A DNA stretch of 64,000 bases from JABCPE02 sp963516675 (lineage in GTDB: Bacteria > Bacteroidota > Bacteroidia > Flavobacteriales > Weeksellaceae): the NCBI GenBank assembly GCA_963516675.1, contig CAUQBH010000001.1, forward strand, positions 124,001 to 188,000. The letters are read 5' to 3'. Positions 44,113-52,253 of the stretch are shown here, piece after piece. The first letter of the stretch is position 1. Each line of letters opens with the position of its first letter. Under the pieces are notes generated by a model. That model ran no database searches. It was not told the origin of the DNA and saw only the letters and a program-made list of their open reading frames with translations. The position numbers and the translations under genes are program-made.

Positions 44113-44310
44113 TTATGCTTGCTCTTCTTTGCTAAGCAGTCTTTGTTTGTGAGCAGCTCTCAATTTACCTTGTCTAAGTATTACAGAAGGTTTAGTAAAC
44201 TGCTGTCTAGATCTCAATTGTTTAACAACACCTGTTTTGTCATACTTTCTTTTGTATCTTTTAAGTGCTCTATCAATTGATTCTCCGTCTTTTACTTGAA
44301 CTATTAACAT
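44113..44310 (-). CDS. rpsU: 30S ribosomal protein bS21
   Basis: 65 residues, strongly basic, MLIVQVKDGESIDRALKRYKRKYDKTGV and a C-terminal KLRAAHKQRLLSKEEQA. It has the usual length and is followed by a strong terminator. Confidence 0.97.
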   Translation of the reverse strand: MLIVQVKDGESIDRALKRYKRKYDKTGVVKQLRSRQQFTKPSVILRQGKLRAAHKQRLLSKEEQA

Positions 44311-44444
44311 ATCTTACATCTCATTTATGGGCGCAAAGATAGTATTTTTTTTGAAATGCACAAAATAAAAAAGGCATTATCGAGATTTTTTTGGGTGTAA
44401 TGATTTTTAATTTTAAATTAGCACCTTTAATTTTAGAAAACAGC

Positions 44445-45350
44445 ATGAAAAAAATATTTGCTTTTTTAGTCGTTCTATCCATTAATTGCCTAACCTATGC
44501 ACAGGAAATCTATGCCAATGTGCAGGTAAATCACAGCCAGATAGGTGGAAGTAATACTCAGATTTTCAAAACATTAGAGAAAAGCTTGAGAGATTTCATC
44601 AACAATACAAAATGGACAGGCAAAAAACTGCAAAACTTTGAAAAAATCAAAGCTAATTTTGCTATCGTTATCAAAGAAAGACCGAGCCAAAACTCCTTTA
44701 AAGGAAGCCTCATCGTTCAGGCGGTTCGCCCTGTTTATGGGACTATTTACGAAACACCTCTTATTAATATCAACGACACTCGTTTTTCTTTCGAATACAC
44801 TGAAAATGAAAACCTTATATTCAATGACAGACAGTTTTCTGGGAAAAACCTTACGGATGTGATTAGTTTTTACATCTATACTATTTTAGGATATGATGCG
44901 GACAGCTTCCAGCAGCTGAGTGGAAAAACTCATTTCGAGAAGGCTCAAAAAATTTCTCAAAATGCTCAAAATCACAACTACGATGGATGGGAAATCATGG
45001 GCGAAACTAAAAGTAGAAGTCTGTTAGTCAATAGTTTACTAAACGAAAGAAGCATTCCTCTAAGAAATATTTATTATTCCTATCACAGAATAGGGCTGGA
45101 TAATCTCAGCAGCCAGAACCAATTCGCTGCAAAACAGACCATTGCAGAAGAACTGCTGAAACTAAAAGCTTACGAAACGAATTTCCAACTGAACTATCCT
45201 CTTTCCATTTTCATTGACACGAAAAAAGATGAAATTTTCAATATTTTTAATTCCAATAACAATGGTGGAATCAATGTCAATGAACTGAGAATAATGATGA
45301 GCACTTTTTCACCGAGAGATACAGAATCCAAGTGGAATAAGTGGAAATAA
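44445..45350 (+). CDS. PorD-like type IX secretion accessory protein (DUF4835)
   Basis: 301 residues. The signal peptide MKKIFAFLVVLSINCLTYAQ is followed by YANVQVNHSQIGGSNTQIF, the start of the DUF4835/PorD family. PorD is associated with the Bacteroidota type IX secretion system and is widely found next to recN, as it is here (28 bases). Its exact role is not settled. An upstream in-frame ATG 18 codons earlier adds a non-signal extension and is not used. Confidence 0.85.
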   Translation: MKKIFAFLVVLSINCLTYAQEIYANVQVNHSQIGGSNTQIFKTLEKSLRDFINNTKWTGKKLQNFEKIKANFAIVIKERPSQNSFKGSLIVQAVRPVYGTIYETPLININDTRFSFEYTENENLIFNDRQFSGKNLTDVISFYIYTILGYDADSFQQLSGKTHFEKAQKISQNAQNHNYDGWEIMGETKSRSLLVNSLLNERSIPLRNIYYSYHRIGLDNLSSQNQFAAKQTIAEELLKLKAYETNFQLNYPLSIFIDTKKDEIFNIFNSNNNGGINVNELRIMMSTFSPRDTESKWNKWK

Positions 45351-45378
45351 CCTTCAATTTACAACCAATATAAAGAAA

Positions 45379-47031
45379 ATGCTTTCAAAAATTACGATAC
45401 AAAATTTTGCTCTAATCCAACATCTCAGCGTTTCTCTGGAAAACGGGCTGCAAGTCATCACGGGAGAGACAGGCGCTGGGAAATCCATTATTTTAGGCGC
45501 TTTGAGACTGATTCTTGGAGAAAGAGCAGATTCAAAATCAATCTCCGACCCTGAGAAAAAGAGCGTTGTAGAAGCAGAATTTAAAATCACATCTTCTTAT
45601 CTTCCCTTTTTTGAGGAAAATGACCTTGATTTTGAAGAAAACACCATCATCAGAAGAGAAATCCTACCCAGCGGGAAATCCAGAGCTTTCATCAATGATA
45701 TTCCCGTGACACTGGATGTTTTAAAGGAATTATCTTCCAAACTGATTGACATTCACTCTCAGTTCGAAACTTCCAATCTTTTCTCGGAAGAATATCAGTT
45801 CAAAATCATCGATGGTTTATCTGAAAACAAAGAAATTATAAACGATTATCAAAAAAAATTTGTCTCTTATCAAAATCTAAAAAAAGAGCTTCTTTCGCTT
45901 GAAAATCAACTATCTGAAAGAAATAAAGAGTCTGACTATCAAAGTTTTTTACTAACTGAACTACAAGAATTTAACCTTGATAATATCAATTTAGAAGAAC
46001 TAAAAAACAAGGTAAATGTAGGCGAACACGCCGAGCTGATTTTGGAGAATCTGGGACAAATCTCGGGGCGTTTTCAGCAGGAAGAAATAGGGATTTTAGA
46101 CAGTCTGAACGATATCAAAAACAAAATTCAAAAAATCTCTGAAAATTCGCCTCATCTAGAACAGCTAAGCCAAAGAATAGAGGAAAGCTATCTGGAACTA
46201 AAAGACATCGCAGACAGCATTGAAAACGAGATAGAAAGCACGGAAATCAATCCCGAAGAACTGGCTGTTTTCACGAGCCAGCTCAACAAAATAAATTCTC
46301 TCCTGCTAAAACATCAAGTTTCTGATATTGAGGAACTTATAGTTATCAGAGAACAACTCTCCACACAGCAGAAAAATTCAGAGAATTTAGAAAAAGATAT
46401 AGAAGATACTAAAAATCAACTGAATATAATTCAGCAGGATTTAGATAATTTAGCTAAAATCTTATTTGAAAATAGACAAAAGACTATTCCTATTTTTAAA
46501 GAAAAAACTGAGGAGCTTCTTGCCAGATTGGGATTAGAAAAAGCAAAAATAGAGGTAAAATTTACAGAAAATCAAGACTTTAACAAGTTTGGGAAAGAGC
46601 ATATTCAGCTTTTATTCCAAGCAAACTCTGGCTTCCCTCTAAAACCGATACAAAGCGCCATTTCTGGTGGTGAGCGCTCTCGTGTGATGCTTTCTATCAA
46701 GAAAATAATGGCCGAAAACGCAGAACTTCCTACTCTGATTTTAGATGAAATAGACTCTGGAGTTTCTGGAAAAACAGCCGATGAAATAGGAAAAGTGATG
46801 CAGGATATGGCTAAAAACATGCAGCTAATCGTCATCACGCACCACGCACAGGTAGCAGCCAAAGGAAATTCTCACTACAAAGTGGTGAAACAAGATGTGG
46901 ATGGGAAAACTCAGTCAAACATCATTCCGCTCGGCGAGAAAGAAAGACTTCATGAAATCGCCCAAATCCTCTCTGGAAGCACCATCACAGATGCCGCACT
47001 ACAACAAGCCGAAGAGCTTATGAAAAACTAA
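45379..47031 (+). CDS. recN: DNA repair protein RecN
   Basis: A 550-residue SMC-like ATPase for double-strand break repair. N-terminal Walker A GETGAGKSIILGALRLILG, long coiled coils in the middle, C-terminal signature ISGGERSRVMLSIKK and Walker B LILDEIDSGVSG. Six bases upstream of the haemoglobin gene; with porD it forms a common flavobacterial unit. Confidence 0.96.
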   Translation: MLSKITIQNFALIQHLSVSLENGLQVITGETGAGKSIILGALRLILGERADSKSISDPEKKSVVEAEFKITSSYLPFFEENDLDFEENTIIRREILPSGKSRAFINDIPVTLDVLKELSSKLIDIHSQFETSNLFSEEYQFKIIDGLSENKEIINDYQKKFVSYQNLKKELLSLENQLSERNKESDYQSFLLTELQEFNLDNINLEELKNKVNVGEHAELILENLGQISGRFQQEEIGILDSLNDIKNKIQKISENSPHLEQLSQRIEESYLELKDIADSIENEIESTEINPEELAVFTSQLNKINSLLLKHQVSDIEELIVIREQLSTQQKNSENLEKDIEDTKNQLNIIQQDLDNLAKILFENRQKTIPIFKEKTEELLARLGLEKAKIEVKFTENQDFNKFGKEHIQLLFQANSGFPLKPIQSAISGGERSRVMLSIKKIMAENAELPTLILDEIDSGVSGKTADEIGKVMQDMAKNMQLIVITHHAQVAAKGNSHYKVVKQDVDGKTQSNIIPLGEKERLHEIAQILSGSTITDAALQQAEELMKN

Positions 47032-47036
47032 CTCAA

Positions 47037-47414
47037 ATGAAAGATATAGAAACAATAGAAGATATAGAACTGCTCGTAAATACATTTTACAGCAAGGTAA
47101 GAAAAGATGATGTCATAGGATTTTTCTTCAATGATGTAGCGAAAACAAACTGGGAGGAACATCTTCCCAAAATGTATCTATTCTGGAGGGCACTACTCTT
47201 TATGGATATTAAATTTGAGGGAAATCCCGTAGGTGCTCACATTCCGATAAATCTGCAAGTGCCGATGGAGGAACACCACTTTGACCACTGGGTAGGACTT
47301 TGGAAAGAAACCGTGGATGAACTTTTCGAGGGAGAAACAGCCGAAGATGCCAAAAACAAAGGACAAAACATCGCAAAAATGATGGCTTTCAAAATGAGAC
47401 AAGTGAGAATGTAG
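47037..47414 (+). CDS. Group III truncated haemoglobin
   Basis: 125 residues. LVNTFYSKVRKDDVIGFFF (A-E helices), HLPKMYLFWRALLF, and HFDHWVGLWKETVDEL (F helix, proximal His). Proteins of this group bind oxygen, nitric oxide or related ligands in the cytoplasm; the role is not established. It follows recN by 5 bases. Confidence 0.9.
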   Translation: MKDIETIEDIELLVNTFYSKVRKDDVIGFFFNDVAKTNWEEHLPKMYLFWRALLFMDIKFEGNPVGAHIPINLQVPMEEHHFDHWVGLWKETVDELFEGETAEDAKNKGQNIAKMMAFKMRQVRM

Positions 47415-47423
47415 CTCTGTTTT

Positions 47424-47756
47424 CTAGCGCCACAGCCAATAATCCTGCCAGTCTGTGAACATATGAAAAAGCAGTCCGATGGATACTACACGGTAATTTC
47501 CTTTCAGAAAAATACATCCCAAAGCATATGCCGCAACGGCATAATAAGAATGCAGCAGATGAAAACCTACACTGCATCTGTCTGGGTCAAAAATAGGAGT
47601 TGCCAAAAGATGATCCAAATCCACCAGCATGGTTGCCAAAAGGATGCAATAAGTTTTTTTCCATGTTTCTTTATAGAAAAAATAGGCTATAAAAAACGGA
47701 AAACCAAAATGCAGAAAATAGTGTACCAGCGGTTTTAAAATCGATATACCATCCAT
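47424..47756 (-). CDS. DUF6122 family membrane protein
   Basis: 110 residues with three or four membrane helices. HYFLHFGFPFFIAYFFY, DLDHLLATPIFDPDRCSVGFHLLHS and HMFTDWQDYWLW are the family's conserved His/Asp-rich pieces. Related small membrane proteins have metal-hydrolase-like HxxxD sites; the function is unknown. It is convergent with the haemoglobin gene. Confidence 0.85.
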   Translation of the reverse strand: MDGISILKPLVHYFLHFGFPFFIAYFFYKETWKKTYCILLATMLVDLDHLLATPIFDPDRCSVGFHLLHSYYAVAAYALGCIFLKGNYRVVSIGLLFHMFTDWQDYWLWR

Positions 47757-47827
47757 TCATTATCTTTATCAAAATGCAAATATAAAGAAGATTCTGAATA
47801 ATTATTTCTTTAATTTTATTTAAAATC

Positions 47828-48592
47828 ATGATAGATACCCACACCCACCTCTATTCAGAGGAATTCGACCAAGACAGACAGGAAGCCGTTTCCAGAGCTT
47901 TCGCAAACGGAGTAAGCCAAATATTCCTACCTGCCATAGACTCCGAAACTCACCAAAAAATGCTGGATTTAGAGGCTGCCTATCCACAGAAAATCTTCGC
48001 GATGATGGGACTTCATCCCTGCTCGGTAAAGCCTGACACTTGGGAAAAAGAATTAGAAATTATAGAAAAACACCTTAACCAAAGGGATTTCTGTGCTGTG
48101 GGCGAAATCGGGATAGATTTATATTGGGAGCAATCCACCCTTGACACACAGATAAAAGCCTTTGAAAAGCAGATAGACTGGGCTGCGGAGAGAGACCTGC
48201 CCATCGTAATCCACACCCGAAATAGTTTTGATGAGACTTTTGAGGTTTTGGAAAGAAAAAAACACCCTCGCCTGCGCGGGATATTCCATTGTTTCAGTGG
48301 TGATAAGGCTCAGGCTCTGCGAGCGATAGAGCTGGGATTTTATTTAGGCATCGGCGGTGTGGTGACTTTTAAAAATGGAAAAATAGACCAGTTCTTGGGC
48401 GAAATACCTTTGGATAGAATAGTTTTGGAGACAGATAGCCCTTATCTGGCGCCCGTGCCACACAGAGGAAAACGCAATGAAAGCGCTTATCTGAACCTCA
48501 TCGCAGGTAAGCTGGTAGATATCTATGGAGTGAGTTTTGAAGAAATTGATAGAATAACGACCGAAAACGCCAAAAAGATTTTTAGAACATAA
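47828..48592 (+). CDS. TatD family metal-dependent DNase/hydrolase
   Basis: 254 residues, TIM-barrel hydrolase. Metal ligands are in DTHTHLYSEEF, GEIGIDLYWE, VIHTRNSFDE, FHCFSGD and ETDSPYLAP, all present. Members remove nucleotides from DNA or D-amino acids from tRNA-like substrates. It starts 71 bases after the DUF6122 gene, in the other direction. Confidence 0.93.
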   Translation: MIDTHTHLYSEEFDQDRQEAVSRAFANGVSQIFLPAIDSETHQKMLDLEAAYPQKIFAMMGLHPCSVKPDTWEKELEIIEKHLNQRDFCAVGEIGIDLYWEQSTLDTQIKAFEKQIDWAAERDLPIVIHTRNSFDETFEVLERKKHPRLRGIFHCFSGDKAQALRAIELGFYLGIGGVVTFKNGKIDQFLGEIPLDRIVLETDSPYLAPVPHRGKRNESAYLNLIAGKLVDIYGVSFEEIDRITTENAKKIFRT

Positions 48593-48607
48593 AAAACAAT
48601 AGATAAA

Positions 48608-49039
48608 ATGATAGAAATAGAATTTGAAAAACCTAATTACACCACCTGCAAATGCTGTGGTAATCAGGTAACTTGGCTCACAAGATTTGTTTATAAAGAT
48701 AACGAAGCCATTGCTTTTTACTACGCCACTTTCACAGAACACGCCGAGAAAAAGGAAGTAAAATGTTTGATAAGCATATGTGAATGGGAAAACCCTGAAA
48801 GTGAAGAATATACGAAAGCAACAGGATTCCCAATGGTGCTTTGGGTTGATGAAAATCAGCAGGCAAATGTTTCGTTATTGAATAAAAATGAAGTTCCTTG
48901 GGAGAACATACTAAAAGGGGAAATCCTTGACCGAGAGGAAGCCCTAAATCACCCTTATAAAGAGGAAATTTTCCATATTACTGACCATATTTTCTGGGAA
49001 GATAAAGAAATTATAAATTTTTTATTCCCTAAAAACTAA
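48608..49039 (+). CDS. Hypothetical protein with a CxCC motif
   Basis: 143 residues, soluble and acidic. It begins IEFEKPNYTTCKCCGNQVTWLTRFVYKDN with a CxCC (CKCCG) that may bind metal, and ends EEIFHITDHIFWEDKEIINF. It resembles small Bacteroidota proteins of immunity-like or DUF type, with no clear name. It follows tatD by 15 bases. Confidence 0.65.
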   Translation: MIEIEFEKPNYTTCKCCGNQVTWLTRFVYKDNEAIAFYYATFTEHAEKKEVKCLISICEWENPESEEYTKATGFPMVLWVDENQQANVSLLNKNEVPWENILKGEILDREEALNHPYKEEIFHITDHIFWEDKEIINFLFPKN

Positions 49040-49083
49040 AAGAGACTGAAAATACCATCTAAACCTCATCAAAAATATAAAAA

Positions 49084-49709
49084 TTGAAAGTCTTAAATAT
49101 TAAAATTTCTGCATTACCTCCAGAGAATAATTCTTTTTGGATGAGGCTTCTTTTTTATCTGTGTATTCCTTTTCTTTTCATATTTGGAATACTTTTATTG
49201 ATACGATGGGGAATATATTCAGGCATTAGTTCTATTATTTCGGCTGTCAAAGAGGATTTTTTCGGAATTAAAGACAAAACAAATATTAAAATCAGCAAAA
49301 ATATTCTATTCGAAAACGAACAATTTAAACTAAAAAAAGAAGACTATTTCCCTGATGAAAACAGCCAAGAATATAAAATTTTCGATGATTTTTGTGCCAA
49401 ATCAAACGAATATCTTGATGATGGCTATATATTTTCTACAAACTAACAGATGAAAAATCAGCAACAGACCTAAACGGAGCGATTATAAGTGAATTTCAGG
49501 AAGATATTGGTAATTATATTTTATTACAAAATCTTATTTTGGAGGATAACCAGCTTAAAAACCAACTGATATCTTTCAATAAAAACACTGGAAAAATCAA
49601 AGTTTTGGCTGACATCAAAGACTTTTTTTGGTTAGATTTTGATTCTGAAACAAAAACAATCAATGGTTACAACAATAAAGAACAAATAGAAATTACCATT
49701 TCAGAATGA
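49084..49709 (+). pseudogene. Frameshifted membrane protein gene
   Basis: From TTG at 49084 the frame encodes an N-terminal membrane helix (LLFYLCIPFLFIFGILLLIR) and stops at 49444-49446 after DDGYIFSTN. In another frame the sequence continues from about 49425 as YIFYKLTDEKSATDLNG to NKEQIEITISE and a stop at 49707-49709. The switch falls in TATATATTTTC, a short TA repeat; loss of one TA unit would restore a ~207-residue protein. Probably a decayed or phase-variable gene, or a sequencing error. The protein family is not recognised. Confidence 0.6.
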
Positions 49710-49745
49710 TTTGTCTTTTATTAAATGATTTAATCCCAAAAAACA

Positions 49746-49778
49746 AAATCTACTTCTAAATGAAGTAGATTTTTATTT
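49746..49778. terminator. Bidirectional terminator before gldG
   Basis: AAATCTACTTC and GAAGTAGATTT form an 11-bp stem between convergent transcripts. Confidence 0.85.
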
Positions 49779-51433
49779 TATGCAAATTTTCTCTTTCTCA
49801 GCCAGAAGAACAATGCTCCCATTCCTCCGATAATTCCCAGCGGCAATAATAAATTCAGCCACTGCCAGTAGGATTTCTCATCATTAATTCTCTTCCCGTC
49901 CAAGAGGCGGACTTCTATGCTTCGGCTGCGCAGCTCGATGAGATTATCATCATCTAGAAGATATTCCAGCGCGTTTCTCAGAAACTGCTCATTACCATAG
50001 AGCTGGTTAGTCATCAGGTCTTCGCCCAAAGGAAGCGGTTCTCCTCTGATGACTTGGTTTCTAGCAACATCTCCATCGGAGATAACTATCATTTTATTCT
50101 CGCCACTCTTTGCTTTGAACTTTGGATACTCGTTTTTCTCGCTTCTGTTGGCATATGCAGAATTAAATTTCCCTTCCAAAGCCACTGCAAAAATCTTCGG
50201 CGTAGATGGTTTTTCCATCACACTAAGGCTGTCTATATTCTGTAGTTCGCTCAGTTCTACATAGTTCGGCGTAGATTTCAGGGTCGTTCTGTTACTAGAT
50301 TCGTAGAGAACTTGGGTTTTAATCCCTGGTCTTCCCAAAGTATCTATCGCTGTTGGAAACTCAAATTTCAAAGGATTTATATTTCTAGTGATAGGATTTC
50401 CTGTTTCGTTAATCCCAAGTGGGAAATACGGCCACAACAAGCTGGCATACTGAGGGTTACCTGCTATCTCTCCTACGACTATTCTCCTAAGAGCCGCTTT
50501 TTGGAAATCTTTAACCAAAGCAGAATTGATTCTCAGACCGTAATTGAACATAAAATCCGTTAGATTAAGGTCTTGCGGATAAGCCATTATTTTTTTGGAA
50601 TGGTAGAGTGTGTCCATATCTGCATTCACCGCATCCAGCATCCATAGGGTTTTACCACCATTCATAATGTATTGGTCAAGAATTACTTTTTCTTGGTTAG
50701 TAAAAGGCTTTCTCGGTTTGGCGATTACTATGGCGTCCATTTTCTGAAGTGTAGGAACATCCTCCATAGTGAGCTCTCCTCTGGTGTGTGGAATAATCGG
50801 CCCTACATTATAATTATCCAAAGCCAACTGTAAGAAGCCCTGAAACTGGTCTGGTCTAAGCTCATCATGATTAACCAAAAATCCTACATTTTTTCTCTTT
50901 TCGGTAATCATGGTTTTAATGGTGGAAACAAAATTGTACTCCAAATTCTCAATAGACTTATTCAGCTGTTCCGATGCATCTATCCCTGTCTGCTGGATAA
51001 TCAGAGGAATAGCCGTCCCATAGGTATTATATTTCACCGCTGCATATGGGAAAAGGACGATTTCAGAGATTTTACCATCTTTCATATTAGGTAAAATAGA
51101 CGGCTCCATTCCCATGGCTTCCAGCGTGTCTCTCGATATTTTTTCCTTAATAGGGTCTATGAATTTATAGTCTATCTTTGGATTGATTTTTCGGAATTCT
51201 TCCAGCATGAATTTGGTTTCGTTTTGTAACTGCTTAAAACTCGCTGGGAAATCACCATCGAGATAAACCTCTATCATCATCGGTTTTTTTACCGATTTCA
51301 GGGTTTTTATCGTGGAATCTGTAAGGGTGTATCTTTTTTCTTGGGTAAGGTCTATCCTTGTGGAAAAACCAAAAATCCCAACAAGCAGAACTAAAACAAT
51401 CCCAATAGATATTATTATTTTCTTATTTTTCAT
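49778..51433 (-). CDS. gldG: Gliding-motility ABC transporter component GldG
   Basis: 551 residues with an N-terminal membrane anchor (IIISIGIVLVLLVGIFGF), a large GldG-type periplasmic region (TLTDSTIKTLKSVKKPMMIEVYLDG, ...GEPLPLGEDLMTNQLYGNEQFLRNAL) and a C-terminal helix (LNLLLPLGIIGGMGALFFWL). It forms an ABC transporter with GldF and the ATPase GldA, needed for gliding in Flavobacterium. gldA is not in the window. It lies 63 bases after gldF. Confidence 0.92.
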   Translation of the reverse strand: MKNKKIIISIGIVLVLLVGIFGFSTRIDLTQEKRYTLTDSTIKTLKSVKKPMMIEVYLDGDFPASFKQLQNETKFMLEEFRKINPKIDYKFIDPIKEKISRDTLEAMGMEPSILPNMKDGKISEIVLFPYAAVKYNTYGTAIPLIIQQTGIDASEQLNKSIENLEYNFVSTIKTMITEKRKNVGFLVNHDELRPDQFQGFLQLALDNYNVGPIIPHTRGELTMEDVPTLQKMDAIVIAKPRKPFTNQEKVILDQYIMNGGKTLWMLDAVNADMDTLYHSKKIMAYPQDLNLTDFMFNYGLRINSALVKDFQKAALRRIVVGEIAGNPQYASLLWPYFPLGINETGNPITRNINPLKFEFPTAIDTLGRPGIKTQVLYESSNRTTLKSTPNYVELSELQNIDSLSVMEKPSTPKIFAVALEGKFNSAYANRSEKNEYPKFKAKSGENKMIVISDGDVARNQVIRGEPLPLGEDLMTNQLYGNEQFLRNALEYLLDDDNLIELRSRSIEVRLLDGKRINDEKSYWQWLNLLLPLGIIGGMGALFFWLRKRKFA

Positions 51434-51496
51434 ATTATTTTATACATTTTTTTCAAAAATCCCTACTTCATTTCCTTTCTTCTTATTTTGAATATT

Positions 51497-52225
51497 TTAT
51501 TTTTTTCTTTCAACAAAAAGGATGGCTGCTTTTAGCCCTAAAAATATTATCAATCCGAAATAAAACACATCTTTAGTGTCTATCAGACCTCTCGTAAAGG
51601 CGATATAATGATAATAAAAACCAAAGTTCTGAAGAATATAATCTCCGCCTCCCAGCAATTTATACGAAGCCAGCTGCTCTATTCCAAAAAACATAAAGAA
51701 ACATAAAAAAACGCCTATAAGGTACGCCATCACTTGGTTAGATGATAATGCTGATGCCAAAATCCCTACCGCAGTGAATGCACCTATAAGCAGCAACAAT
51801 CCTACATATCCGCCCAAAGTCATCCCGAAATCTATATTCCCTTCTGGAATGCTGAGCGTAGAAATCGTATTAAAATACACGATGGAAGGCAATAAGCACA
51901 AAACACCTATCAGCCATACAGACAAGAATTTACCACCGATAATCTCTGTCAATTTTAAAGGTTGAGAAAAAAGCCAACCAAGCGTTCCTGACTGCTGCTC
52001 TTCTGCCAGAGTTTTCATACTAAGCGCAGGAATGATGAACATAAAAAGCCACGGAACCAGCACAAAATAAGTCTGCATAGAAGCCGCACCTATATCAAAA
52101 AAGTTAAAATTATTCTCAAAGAAAAACAAGAACAAGCTTCCTAAAAGGCTGAAAGATGCGATGATGACCCACGCACTCCAATTCCCAAAATAAGCCCAAA
52201 GTTCTTTTTTAAAAACTGCTATCAT
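51497..52225 (-). CDS. gldF: Gliding-motility ABC transporter permease GldF
   Basis: 242 residues, ABC-2 type permease with about six helices. MIAVFKKELWAYFGNWSAWVII, LAEEQQSGTLGWLFSQPLKLTEI and GLLLLIGAFTAVGILAS are typical. It follows dnaE by 28 bases and probably shares its transcript, then gldG. Confidence 0.93.
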   Translation of the reverse strand: MIAVFKKELWAYFGNWSAWVIIASFSLLGSLFLFFFENNFNFFDIGAASMQTYFVLVPWLFMFIIPALSMKTLAEEQQSGTLGWLFSQPLKLTEIIGGKFLSVWLIGVLCLLPSIVYFNTISTLSIPEGNIDFGMTLGGYVGLLLLIGAFTAVGILASALSSNQVMAYLIGVFLCFFMFFGIEQLASYKLLGGGDYILQNFGFYYHYIAFTRGLIDTKDVFYFGLIIFLGLKAAILFVERKK

Positions 52226-52253
52226 TTTATATTTATTTTATCCAAAAATTTAT

